From Burkholderiales bacterium (GTDB taxonomy: Bacteria > Pseudomonadota > Gammaproteobacteria > Burkholderiales > Burkholderiaceae_B), in contig JAIXTE010000073.1 of assembly GCA_027484315.1 (NCBI GenBank), forward strand, positions 17,285 to 81,284: a stretch of DNA of 64,000 bases, written 5' to 3'. The notes beneath the pieces are model-generated. The model saw only the letters and a list, made by a program, of their open reading frames with translations. It ran no database searches and was not told the origin of the DNA. Below are positions 8,279 to 16,384 of this stretch, in pieces (the first letter of the stretch is position 1; each line of letters opens with the position of its first letter). The translations under genes and the position numbers were made by a program.

Positions 8279-8961
8279 GCAGCAACCTCATCAAAAATTG
8301 CGTCGCTGTTGGCCTGGGGCAGTGAACGGAACATTTCACCGTAGAGGTGATAAATCGCGTGAGCTGTGTCCACCACTGCAGCCTGATCTTCAGGTGCGGT
8401 CAGCTGATTCATCAGCACTTCAAAAAACTTCACGTGCTCAAGATCAAGGCTGCCATGCGAAGTGAGGTAAGAAAATGCGGAATCCGGCAAGGCCAGGTTG
8501 ACCTGAATTTTCTCGGCAGCCAGGGTGGCCAGCGCGGTGCTCGTTCCTTCCAGCACATGAACCATCCCAAAAAATCCGACCGGGTTTTTGCGGTCAACCT
8601 GGTGATACGCATAGGCCACCATGGCCTGGGTGGTAATGTGTGGCTGCGCGTTGGCCACAGCCACTGGATCGCCACCGGCTGCCTTGATGTCGTTCAAGAT
8701 CCACTGTTCGTGGCCATACTCTTCATCAATGTATTCAGCAATGGCTTTCTTCAGCCATTCGTGGCGTGCATCAAGCCGACTGCCACACGCCATCAGCAAA
8801 GGCACTGTGTGCTTGACGTGGTGATAAGCCTGGGCGAGGAAGGCGAGGTATTGCCCGCGCGTGACATCGCCGCGCAGTGCTTCCTGAATGATGGCAGATT
8901 GAATCAGCTGGTAGCGACTGCGCTCAGTTTCCGCCTGAAGGGTTTGAAAAAATGGACTCAT
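8275..8961 (-). CDS. Haem-oxygenase-like diiron protein (TenA/UndA/CADD-type fold)
   Basis: 228 residues from the ATG at 8961, which overlaps the ligase stop by 4 bases; the longer frame to 9036 is within the ligase gene and is rejected. The all-helical protein carries metal-ligand patterns typical of haem-oxygenase-like diiron oxidases: 'YIDEEYGHEQ' (E81, H84), 'VHVLEGTS' (E138) and 'HGSLDLEHVKFFE' (D173, H176). Relatives include UndA (fatty acid to 1-alkene) and oxygen-dependent N- or C-oxygenases, while TenA thiaminases share the fold without iron. With an acyl-activating ligase and an SDR alongside, an oxidative step on a fatty-acyl group is plausible. The exact reaction is not known. Confidence 0.7.
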   Translation of the reverse strand: MSPFFQTLQAETERSRYQLIQSAIIQEALRGDVTRGQYLAFLAQAYHHVKHTVPLLMACGSRLDARHEWLKKAIAEYIDEEYGHEQWILNDIKAAGGDPVAVANAQPHITTQAMVAYAYHQVDRKNPVGFFGMVHVLEGTSTALATLAAEKIQVNLALPDSAFSYLTSHGSLDLEHVKFFEVLMNQLTAPEDQAAVVDTAHAIYHLYGEMFRSLPQANSDAIFDEVAA

Positions 8962-10439
8962 GCAGTTTCTCCGTTGAGTTGACTGTTGTAGGCTTGCCAA
9001 ATGGCATCGCGTCGAATGCGGCCATTGGCGGTGCAAAGACCGTTGTTGAATGAGAAAGGCTCGGGAACGAGCAAATGTTGAACAATGCGCGCGTAATCAG
9101 GCAGTTGCGCATTGACCTTGTCCAGGGCGTCCTGAACCTTGTTTGAATCTGAGGGGTTGCGAAGAACCAGCATGGCGGCAAGGCCCGTTTGCCCTTCACC
9201 AAACACAGCCGCTTGCAGGAACAGACCCGTGGAAAGAAGAACTCCCTCTGGCCATTCCGGGCTGATGTTTCGACCAAAACCGGTGATGATCAAATTCTTC
9301 TTTCGACCCTGAATACTCAGGAAGCCGTCTTCGTCCAGAGCACCCAAGTCACCTGTAGGCAACCACTCGCCCACACAGAGGGTTGGTTCGCTATTTGTCT
9401 TTAGCTCATGCAGATAGCCACTGAAATGGCGCCCCTTTACCCAAATTTCCTGATTGGCATCCACACGCACCTGCACACCGGCAATCGGCTTGCCCACAGT
9501 ACCGGGCTTGGTATTGGCGGGCGTATTGAGGCAAACAACCGACGCGCATTCGCTTAAACCGTAGCCTTCATAGACGGGCAAACTGAACATTCTCGCCAAG
9601 GTGAGCAAACCCATGGGCACCTTGCCACCGCCAACCGCGATGAACTTGAGGGATGTCAAACGGGGATCCCCGGGCGCACTGGCCTGCAAAAGCGCCATCA
9701 ACATCTGTGGCAACAGGATGATGCTTTCCGCCTGGTACTTCTCAATGGTATTGAGGCACTGGTTCGCATCAAAAGAGGATGCCCCCTTCAAACCCGTTTC
9801 TTCAAGTGGCGGGCAAATGATGTCTGCGCCAGCCATCATGGGTGCATACACTCCTGCAATGTTTTCGAGCAACACGCTGAAAGGCAACAGGCACAGGTGG
9901 CGTTCAATCTTCAAACTTGCCGTGGCCTGGTTCAGTCCACTGGCCACAGCAAGTTGCTGGGCCTGTGTCAGGCACACGCCCTTTGGGTCACCGGTGGTAC
10001 CTGAAGTAAAAGTAATTTTCTGGATGTTGGGTGGCGTGGCATCGCCCAGCTTCACGCGGCGCATGCACAGCATCGGCGCATCCAGATCTTGTGGCGTCAG
10101 CACAAAACCCAGTTTCTGTCCACGCTGGCCGTGGTCTGTCACCAAGGTTGAAATTCCGGCTTCAACAATGGCATGTTCCAGTTGCTGATCCGTGAAAAAC
10201 GCAGGCAAAGGCACCAGCGGGATATTCAGGCTTGCACAGGCCATGTCCAGCGCAATCCAGGCTGGGCAATTGTCGGCGAGAATGGCGACGGCATGGCCTG
10301 CCACCTGCGTGCGCTGCAGGTAGTCCGCCCAAGCCTTTACCTGACTTCTCAATTGGCTGGCAGACAGGGATTGATCCAGGCTGCTGATTACACGGCCCGA
10401 ATATTCACCCAACAAGAACTGAAAACTTTCAGTATTCAT
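8958..10439 (-). CDS. AMP-dependent acyl-CoA/acyl-ACP synthetase-like ligase
   Basis: About 493 residues from the ATG at 10439; the frame upstream of this lies inside the neighbouring gene. It has the adenylation P-loop 'IQKITFTSGTTGDPKGVCLTQ', the A5 motif 'VYEGYGLSECASVVCLN', and 'WLPTGDLGALDEDGFLSIQGRKKNLIITGFGRNISPEWPE' (A7/A8). It activates a carboxylic acid, probably a fatty acid, as the adenylate and passes it to CoA or ACP. The C-terminal catalytic Lys region is short and atypical ('NGLCTANGRIRRDAI'). It is coupled by ATGA overlap to the thermostable-hemolysin family gene upstream and to the diiron protein downstream. Confidence 0.82.
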   Translation of the reverse strand: MNTESFQFLLGEYSGRVISSLDQSLSASQLRSQVKAWADYLQRTQVAGHAVAILADNCPAWIALDMACASLNIPLVPLPAFFTDQQLEHAIVEAGISTLVTDHGQRGQKLGFVLTPQDLDAPMLCMRRVKLGDATPPNIQKITFTSGTTGDPKGVCLTQAQQLAVASGLNQATASLKIERHLCLLPFSVLLENIAGVYAPMMAGADIICPPLEETGLKGASSFDANQCLNTIEKYQAESIILLPQMLMALLQASAPGDPRLTSLKFIAVGGGKVPMGLLTLARMFSLPVYEGYGLSECASVVCLNTPANTKPGTVGKPIAGVQVRVDANQEIWVKGRHFSGYLHELKTNSEPTLCVGEWLPTGDLGALDEDGFLSIQGRKKNLIITGFGRNISPEWPEGVLLSTGLFLQAAVFGEGQTGLAAMLVLRNPSDSNKVQDALDKVNAQLPDYARIVQHLLVPEPFSFNNGLCTANGRIRRDAIWQAYNSQLNGETA

Positions 10440-11029
10440 TGACGTGCCCCCAAACGAGCATGACCCAACTGAATGTCGCCGATTGCCACAAATGGACTTT
10501 GCGCGTAGTAGCTGCCCCAAGCCGCTGGATTTTTTACACGCTCAGGCAGTGCTGGCGCCAGGATAACCGGCGACAAACCGAGACGCTTGAAGCTGTTGAT
10601 CAAGCTGCGAGTTGCCGTAAACGCCACCCAGCGACGGCCCTCCGTGTGAAGATGCTGCGTCATCAGTTCGATCAACATCCTGGCTCCGCCTGCATGGGTT
10701 GCGGCCAGATTCCCTACTTCTGCAATGTCTGAACGTTGAATTTCCATTCCCAGCTGTTGCTGCACATGTTGTTCAAGCGGCACATCCAGATATTGTTCGA
10801 GGAATAGAGTGCCCTCCTCGGCCAGGTTATAACCCGCTGCCGCGCACAACTGCCCTTGAGGGGTACACACACCAAGCAAGTGATCACAGAATGTTTCTAT
10901 GCTTGCGTTGTAATGGTGTGCAAACGTGTGCACAATAAACCGCCGAATATCATCTTCTTCGCAACGCAGATCGGAAAGAACGGCCTGTGCTGTTTGTGGC
11001 TGGCGGCTGTGATAATCAAGTGGTTTCAT
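10436..11029 (-). CDS. Thermostable hemolysin family protein (acyltransferase-like)
   Basis: 197 residues from the ATG at 11029, where CAGGAA lies upstream; the frame continues upstream but has no support. The sequence matches the 'thermostable hemolysin' family (named from a Vibrio protein): 'HTFAHHYNASIETFCDHLLGV', 'FLEQYLDVPLEQHVQQQLG', 'SDIAEVGNLAATHAGGARMLIELMTQHL', 'RWVAFTATRSLINSFKRLGL'. The layout recalls GNAT-like autoinducer/acyl synthases, so an acyl-transfer role is more likely than a toxin one. First gene of the operon running down to 4727. A PmrA/QseB-type box lies 44 bases upstream. Confidence 0.72.
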   Translation of the reverse strand: MKPLDYHSRQPQTAQAVLSDLRCEEDDIRRFIVHTFAHHYNASIETFCDHLLGVCTPQGQLCAAAGYNLAEEGTLFLEQYLDVPLEQHVQQQLGMEIQRSDIAEVGNLAATHAGGARMLIELMTQHLHTEGRRWVAFTATRSLINSFKRLGLSPVILAPALPERVKNPAAWGSYYAQSPFVAIGDIQLGHARLGARQ

Positions 11030-11072
11030 GCGTGGTTCCTGGGAATCTATGCACGAAGAGTAGGCCCCGAAA

Positions 11073-11089
11073 ATTAAGGCTGAATTAAC
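11073..11089 (-). promoter_or_regulatory. PmrA/QseB-type response-regulator box 1
   Basis: Read on the minus strand it is GTTAAT-TCAGC-CTTAAT, a direct repeat with a 5-base spacer that fits the PmrA box (YTTAAK-N5-CTTAAT). It is 44 bases upstream of the hemolysin-family operon (which ends in a PmrAB/QseBC-like pair) and 40 bases upstream of the divergent PAP2 gene. One of four such sites in the window. Confidence 0.65.
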
Positions 11090-11128
11090 TTTTGAAAACG
11101 GGCAAAATTTTTTGTCCCTCCAGATCTG

Positions 11129-11803
11129 ATGCAAAAAAATAGTATTTCCACGGCCCAATGGGCGGGCTGGCTTCTGTTTGGGCTGCTGATTGTCTGGCTG
11201 AATCGTTATACCCACTGGGACACCGAATTAAGCCAGGTCTTTTTTGATACCCAATCGAATTCTTTTCCCATCAAACAAAACCGCTTGGTGACCTTGATCT
11301 TTCATGAAGGCATGCGTTGGTTGACTGCCGCACTTTGGCTTGGGTTGCTGCTACTCGCCTTGCGCACCAAATCCAAGGGCGCTGTCCGCCTGGAAATTGC
11401 ACATCTTCTTGTGGTCAGCCTGCTGGCTGCCTTGGCGGTCAGTTTGTTGAAATCAGGATCGGCACACAGTTGCCCCTGGGACCTCGCCCAATATGGGGGC
11501 ACGGCGGATTACAGCCGGCTTTTTGAGAACACAGGGAATTCCGGCAACGCCGGACCGGGAAAATGTTTTCCCAGCGGGCATGCCTCGACAGCATTCATGT
11601 GGATTGTATTGCTGTACAGCCCTTTGCCCTGGCTGGCCAATCGCCGGAGATGGATTGGCATGCTGCTGTTATCGGCAGGGCTGTTGGCCAGTGGCGTTCA
11701 AATCATGAAAGGGGCTCATTTCCTGAGCCACGTGCTGGCAACAGCGTGGGTTTGTTGGGGAATCGCCTTGATCTGCAGAAAGGTGTACAACATCAAGGCT
11801 TGA
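11129..11803 (+). CDS. PAP2-family membrane phosphatase
   Basis: 224 residues with about six hydrophobic helices and the three-part PAP2 acid-phosphatase signature in relaxed form: 'LLKSGSAHSCPWD' (motif 1, first Arg replaced), 'KCFPSGHASTAF' (PSGH) and 'KGAHFLSHVLAT' (SxxxxxH). Bacterial relatives such as LpxE, LpxT and PgpB remove or transfer phosphate on lipid A, undecaprenyl or phosphatidylglycerol phosphates at the periplasmic face. It converges with eptA and the two coding ends overlap by 11 bases (11793-11803). Pairing with EptA suggests lipid A phosphate remodelling. Confidence 0.82.
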   Translation: MQKNSISTAQWAGWLLFGLLIVWLNRYTHWDTELSQVFFDTQSNSFPIKQNRLVTLIFHEGMRWLTAALWLGLLLLALRTKSKGAVRLEIAHLLVVSLLAALAVSLLKSGSAHSCPWDLAQYGGTADYSRLFENTGNSGNAGPGKCFPSGHASTAFMWIVLLYSPLPWLANRRRWIGMLLLSAGLLASGVQIMKGAHFLSHVLATAWVCWGIALICRKVYNIKA

Positions 11804-13448
11804 GCTTCTCCGGGCTGGACAACATCGCGTCATTGTGACTTTTCTCGATCACCTTTCGGCTTTGCATGCAGGTACTGGTATCAAGTTCATAGGCCAGTAA
11901 CAAGGTACAGAAAAGTGCATCGTGTGTTAACTGGTCTTTCTCGTAGGGACGCAAGTCTGAAAGCGTGTAGTCAAACTGGGGACCAAACCAGACCACCGAT
12001 GCAACATGAGTTTGCGCCGCGGGAGCAAAAGCCTTGGGGGCACCATGCAGGTACATCCCATATTCGCCAAGCGATTCACCATGGTCACTGACATACAGCA
12101 TGGCGGTTTCATGAGACTTGTCGTAACGCTTCAAAAGCCCGATCACCTGACTCAAGAAATAATCAGTGTACCGAATGGCGTTGTCATAGGCGTTATCGAT
12201 CTCTTCCTGACTGCACTTGGACAATTCATTGGTTTTACACACCGGCTTGAAATGCTCAAACTCCTTGGGGTAACGCTTGTAGTACGCAGGGCCGTGATTT
12301 CCCATTTGGTGAAGCACAATCAGAATGTCTTTGCCTGGCCTGCTGTTGATGTAATTTTCCAGATCATGCAGCATGCCCACATCACGGCACTCTTCATCGC
12401 ACACCGGGTTTGTTTTACTGCTTCGGAAATCCTCGTAATCCACCCGAAGCGCCACACCCTTGCTGTCTGAATTGTTGTCTCGCCACAGCACTTCAACACC
12501 ATTTCTTTTCAGAACGTCCAGCGAATTCTCCAAAGTGCCGGATTTTTCAATCGAAAAATGGGTTTCGGTCAAATTTGAGAACATGCAGGGCACTGACACT
12601 GCAGTGGAGGTGCCGCACGAGGACACATTTTTTAGACTGATGAGATCTTCTTTTTCAAGATTCGGATTGGTCTGCCGTGGGTAACCATTCAATGAAAAAC
12701 GGTCTGCGCGGGCTGTTTCACCCACAACCAGAATAATCAGTTCTCGGTGTTCTTCACTTTCAAGTATCTCGGTGGGCTTTGCATCTGTGGCCACAGGAGA
12801 AATGATTTTCTCGCCTTGGTCCTTGAACATTCTCCCCGCCAAACTGACCGCAGAATAAGTGACATAGGTGGGGTTGGCATAAAACCGAACGGTTTTGTGC
12901 TCACGGAAAAAACTGGCATAGCTGGGAGTGAAGGGGGCAATACACGCCGCCATGAACAGAACAAGCAACACACCAGAGAATAGTATTCCCCTTAGTTCTG
13001 CCGCATGCCCCAGCGAACGGGGTTTGAATCGAATCAGCAAGATGGCAGGAATCAACCCCAGGAACGCAAGGCGCAGCACCATGCTTAAACTGAGCAGATC
13101 ACCCGCCTCTGACACATTGGTCTGAAGCATGTTGATCAACATTTCATCATTCAACACCGTGCCGTACTTGTCCATGAAGTAGGCTGTGGCGCTGGATATC
13201 AGCAGAAACAAGGCAAGAACAGGCGCCGTGAAAGTGCGATACGCCACCAGATTCAATAGAAATGCCGTGGCAGCAGTGAACAGGCAAAAAACCGAGAGCA
13301 AAAAAGCCCAATGACCTTGTTCGAGAGAATATATGCCGGCAACACGTTCCAAAAACGTGATGTTTCCAGTGAGCATGATGAAAACAGAAACCAGTAAAAC
13401 GAGGCGCTGATTGGGCGTAACCCACGCCCCCAGTGACTTCAACTTCAT
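11793..13448 (-). CDS. eptA: Phosphoethanolamine-lipid A transferase
   Basis: 551 residues, full length for EptA/PmrC. Five N-terminal transmembrane helices (DUF1705, residues ~15-190) are followed by a periplasmic sulfatase-fold domain with 'ILVVGETARADRFSLNGYPRQTNP' (metal Glu), nucleophile Thr in 'VSSCGTSTAVSVPCMFSN', 'VLHQMGNHGPAYYKRYP' and the metal site 'YVSDHGESLGEYGMYLHGAPKAFAP'. It moves phosphoethanolamine from phosphatidylethanolamine to lipid A phosphates, lowering negative charge and giving polymyxin resistance. It starts 87 bases past the DUF5666 stop and may be read through from the box-2 promoter upstream of that gene. Confidence 0.92.
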   Translation of the reverse strand: MKLKSLGAWVTPNQRLVLLVSVFIMLTGNITFLERVAGIYSLEQGHWAFLLSVFCLFTAATAFLLNLVAYRTFTAPVLALFLLISSATAYFMDKYGTVLNDEMLINMLQTNVSEAGDLLSLSMVLRLAFLGLIPAILLIRFKPRSLGHAAELRGILFSGVLLVLFMAACIAPFTPSYASFFREHKTVRFYANPTYVTYSAVSLAGRMFKDQGEKIISPVATDAKPTEILESEEHRELIILVVGETARADRFSLNGYPRQTNPNLEKEDLISLKNVSSCGTSTAVSVPCMFSNLTETHFSIEKSGTLENSLDVLKRNGVEVLWRDNNSDSKGVALRVDYEDFRSSKTNPVCDEECRDVGMLHDLENYINSRPGKDILIVLHQMGNHGPAYYKRYPKEFEHFKPVCKTNELSKCSQEEIDNAYDNAIRYTDYFLSQVIGLLKRYDKSHETAMLYVSDHGESLGEYGMYLHGAPKAFAPAAQTHVASVVWFGPQFDYTLSDLRPYEKDQLTHDALFCTLLLAYELDTSTCMQSRKVIEKSHNDAMLSSPEKLKP

Positions 13449-13535
13449 TTTGATACCTTGTAAAACAAACTACTTCCAGATGTCAGAACACCCGGTATTG
13501 CGTAAACAACACACGGGTACTCAGGTGACTTGTCC

Positions 13536-15041
13536 TTAATCTTCAAATTCCAGCTCGGAAGCCTGGAACACCTGATTGGCATCCAGCACACCCTTCACTT
13601 CGACGCGGTCACCATTGCTCAACTGCGACAGATTTCCGTCTTTGAAACGCGTGCTCTGAACAGAAACCCGTGTACCGTTCAATGTGAATTCCCGGGCCGC
13701 ACTGTTGTAGTTGGAGACCACACCTTCCATCTCGAACCGGTTACCGGAAAAATCCCGGTCGTTGTCGTCGCCGTCATTTTCATCGTCATCATTCATGCTG
13801 ACCGATTTACACTCAACCTTACTGGCGACAATCACACCATTATTCAGAACACCCTTGACTTCAACATACGGCGTAGAGCCCGTTGTCGAAATACCGCAGA
13901 CATTGGTTGTGCCCTGATTGATTGCACGTGAGAACTCCACTGCTTGTCCCTGAATTGTGAAGGTCAACTTGTTGACACCGCTTGAATAGGCTCCATTGCC
14001 TGCAACGCCATAAAACTCGTAACGACCACCCCGGCTGCTTTCCCGGGCTTCTTCAGTTTCCACTTTTGTGGCCATCAGCACACCGTTGCTCAACACACCT
14101 TTCACTTCAACACGATTGCCCACAGCCAGTGTTGTTAAACCTTCATAGCGAGCTGCAGACACATCAATGGTCAAGCCGGCCAGCGTGAATGTGGCGGGGT
14201 TCTGGTCACCGGCGTCGGATTCCACAAAACCGGTCACTTCAACCTGGTCTGTGCGGGTATTGAGCTTGTTCTGTATACCCTTGACCAGAACCGAGTTGGC
14301 AAGAATTGTGGCACTGCCATTCATTGCATAAACCGGATCTTGTGTGGCCTTGAAGCGAACTGCTACGCCGTTGGCGAGAGTACCCTGTACCATCACACCG
14401 GTGTAGTTCACCGTCAGGTCACCGATGGTGAATGTTTTTGCTGTGGTGTCCAGGTTGCTTACCAAGCCACGGCCTTCAATACCGGATTCAAGTGATGCCT
14501 TGCCGGTTTGCTCTTCCACCAGCGAGGCCACGTACAACCCATCAGCCTGGCGAACGGCGTACACTTCAACATAATCGCCAGCCAGAATTTGGGCCAGGCT
14601 GCCGGGCACGGAAGACGATTCGGTTTTAAACACGGTTGTGGTGTCGACTGAAAAATCCTGACCCAACAAAGAGAAAGTATTTGCGCCAACGGATTGAACA
14701 GGGCCTGAGAACTCGCGAATCAGATTGATTTGAGTGGCCGTGCCTGTCAGGCCATCTGCATTGGTATCACCTGCCACCAGAACCACCTGCCCCAAGCCCA
14801 GTTTGCTTTGCGGGAATGTGTGCCCATCTTCATCGGTTACGGTTGAACCCAGTGTGGACATGCGCACGCCATTCACAACCACCGATCCAAGGCCTTGCAC
14901 TGTACCCAACAATTGGGTCGACGCTGGGCTCGTGTTGGTACCATTGGATGCAGTGCTGGAGCCACCACCGCCGCCACAGGCTGCAAGGACAAGGCTGGTT
15001 GAAAAAGCCACAGCGAGAGAAATTGGCAATTGTCGATTCAT
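13536..15041 (-). CDS. DUF5666 repeat lipoprotein
   Basis: 501 residues beginning with a lipoprotein signal (SLAVAFSTSLVLAACGGGGGSS; lipobox LAAC, then a glycine-rich tether). The rest consists of at least five copies of an approximately 75-residue small beta-domain of the DUF5666 type, each with a 'G.VEVKGVLxNGVLxAxKVE' closing strand pair. An acidic patch (NDDDENDGDDNDRD) lies near residue 417. Function unknown; the OB-like repeats suggest an outer-membrane-anchored binding surface. A PmrA/QseB-type box lies 48 bases upstream and eptA follows. Confidence 0.8.
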   Translation of the reverse strand: MNRQLPISLAVAFSTSLVLAACGGGGGSSTASNGTNTSPASTQLLGTVQGLGSVVVNGVRMSTLGSTVTDEDGHTFPQSKLGLGQVVLVAGDTNADGLTGTATQINLIREFSGPVQSVGANTFSLLGQDFSVDTTTVFKTESSSVPGSLAQILAGDYVEVYAVRQADGLYVASLVEEQTGKASLESGIEGRGLVSNLDTTAKTFTIGDLTVNYTGVMVQGTLANGVAVRFKATQDPVYAMNGSATILANSVLVKGIQNKLNTRTDQVEVTGFVESDAGDQNPATFTLAGLTIDVSAARYEGLTTLAVGNRVEVKGVLSNGVLMATKVETEEARESSRGGRYEFYGVAGNGAYSSGVNKLTFTIQGQAVEFSRAINQGTTNVCGISTTGSTPYVEVKGVLNNGVIVASKVECKSVSMNDDDENDGDDNDRDFSGNRFEMEGVVSNYNSAAREFTLNGTRVSVQSTRFKDGNLSQLSNGDRVEVKGVLDANQVFQASELEFED

Positions 15042-15088
15042 TTTTGATTCCGGTTAGATTCAACGAATCGGCAGAATGCCGGGCAAAA

Positions 15089-15105
15089 ATTAAGAGATCC
15101 TTAAA
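15089..15105 (-). promoter_or_regulatory. PmrA/QseB-type response-regulator box 2
   Basis: On the minus strand it reads TTTAAG-GATCT-CTTAAT, with the same spacing as the other boxes, 48 bases upstream of the DUF5666 gene and so of the probable DUF5666-eptA unit. Confidence 0.65.
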
Positions 15106-15123
15106 CAACTGAACATCCGAAAT

Positions 15124-16371
15124 TCAAGGTAAAAGTCCCATGGCCTGTAGATAGGCAGACACCTTGGCCGCATGCTCAATTGTCGCTTTGCTGTTCAGGC
15201 GATTGGCTTCGATTGCGGTCTGTTCCAACCGAATCAATGTGGCCAGATCGGTTTCGCCCAATTCAAATGCCTTTTTATGTAACTCGTACACTTTCTGGGA
15301 CAGATTGGCTTGTGCTGTGGCTGCAAGTCTCAGTCGAGAAAACAATTCAAGCTCACTTTCTGCAAGTCGGCTTTTTGAGCCCAAATTGCGTTGTGTGTTC
15401 AGCAACCGCATGTTTGCTGCCGTTTCGTTGGCTTGAGCTTCCAGCACACGGCTTTTGTACTCAGAAGAACTACCCAACGGAATTCGTGTTGAAAGTACCA
15501 GCGACTTGTCTTGCCCACTGAAAAAGGCTGCCCGCTCCGAAATCAATGCCAGGCCTATTTCCGGATTGGGCCTGGACTGTGTGGCTGTCAGCTTTTTCTG
15601 CGACTGGTTCAAGCCAAGCTGTGCTTGCGCGAGTTTCAGGCTTGGGTGATCGGCAACAGTCACACCTTCAGACATTGATGCACTTTCCGGCAAATACTTC
15701 TCATCTGGGCTGGCTTGCAAACCTACACCAGCAAAGTAACTGGCCTTTGCCTGTTCACGCAAGCCAATTGCTCGTGCCTGCTCAGCTTCGGCTTGCGACA
15801 ACAACACACGCGTTTGCATCAAGTCGGTTTCAGCAAGCTCACCCGCATTGACCCGCTTGTTCACGCTGGCAAGTAGATCAGTGACCGAAGCGTAGCGAAG
15901 CTTGGCAATGTCGACATCCACTTGGGCGGCCTGAAGATCCCACACCAGCTGGCGAACCTGGCCGGCAATTTCGAGTTTCGTCTGCTCTAGCTGTAGGTGT
16001 GCCTCCTGAATTTCAGCATCACGAACGGCCTGCGTGGACGACTTCTCATTCCAGTTCCACACCGGTGCAGACACACCCAGTGTCATTTCCCGCAGTCCCT
16101 GATCATTGTGAAGTGAATCCGTACGGTATGCGCCTTCCAGCGTGAGAGGCTGCGAAGTCAGCGAACTGGCGGCCTCTCGGCGAGAGGTCAACGATTGAAT
16201 CCTGTCTTGTGCCGCCTTGATCTCTGGACTGAGTAAGAGTGCAGATTGATACGCATCATTCACTGTTTGCTCTAGGGAAGTGGTGCTAACAGTTTGGGCA
16301 AATGAGAGCCCCTGCACCAATGAAAAAAGAATACTGAAACAAATAAATCTGGAAGCTGTCGAGCTTGTCAT
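15124..16371 (-). CDS. CzcC/TolC-family outer membrane efflux protein
   Basis: 415 residues with a signal peptide (FICFSILFSLVQGLSFAQ) and the two-fold helical-hairpin architecture of outer membrane efflux proteins, here with the short CzcC-like form. Characteristic stretches are 'SALLLSPEIKAAQDRIQSLTSRREAA', 'VNAGELAETDLMQTRVLLSQAEAEQARAIG' and 'ELGETDLATLIRLEQTAIEANRLNS'. It would form the outer channel of the RND pump encoded upstream in the same operon. Unusually it is the last gene, placed after the two-component system instead of before the adaptor. Confidence 0.88.
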   Translation of the reverse strand: MTSSTASRFICFSILFSLVQGLSFAQTVSTTSLEQTVNDAYQSALLLSPEIKAAQDRIQSLTSRREAASSLTSQPLTLEGAYRTDSLHNDQGLREMTLGVSAPVWNWNEKSSTQAVRDAEIQEAHLQLEQTKLEIAGQVRQLVWDLQAAQVDVDIAKLRYASVTDLLASVNKRVNAGELAETDLMQTRVLLSQAEAEQARAIGLREQAKASYFAGVGLQASPDEKYLPESASMSEGVTVADHPSLKLAQAQLGLNQSQKKLTATQSRPNPEIGLALISERAAFFSGQDKSLVLSTRIPLGSSSEYKSRVLEAQANETAANMRLLNTQRNLGSKSRLAESELELFSRLRLAATAQANLSQKVYELHKKAFELGETDLATLIRLEQTAIEANRLNSKATIEHAAKVSAYLQAMGLLP

Positions 16372-16384
16372 GACATTGACCTAG

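Noticed and set aside
10436..11029. A true haemolytic toxin
   Set aside because: The family name comes from one Vibrio protein. There is no signal peptide or pore-forming feature here, and the operon context is acyl metabolism.
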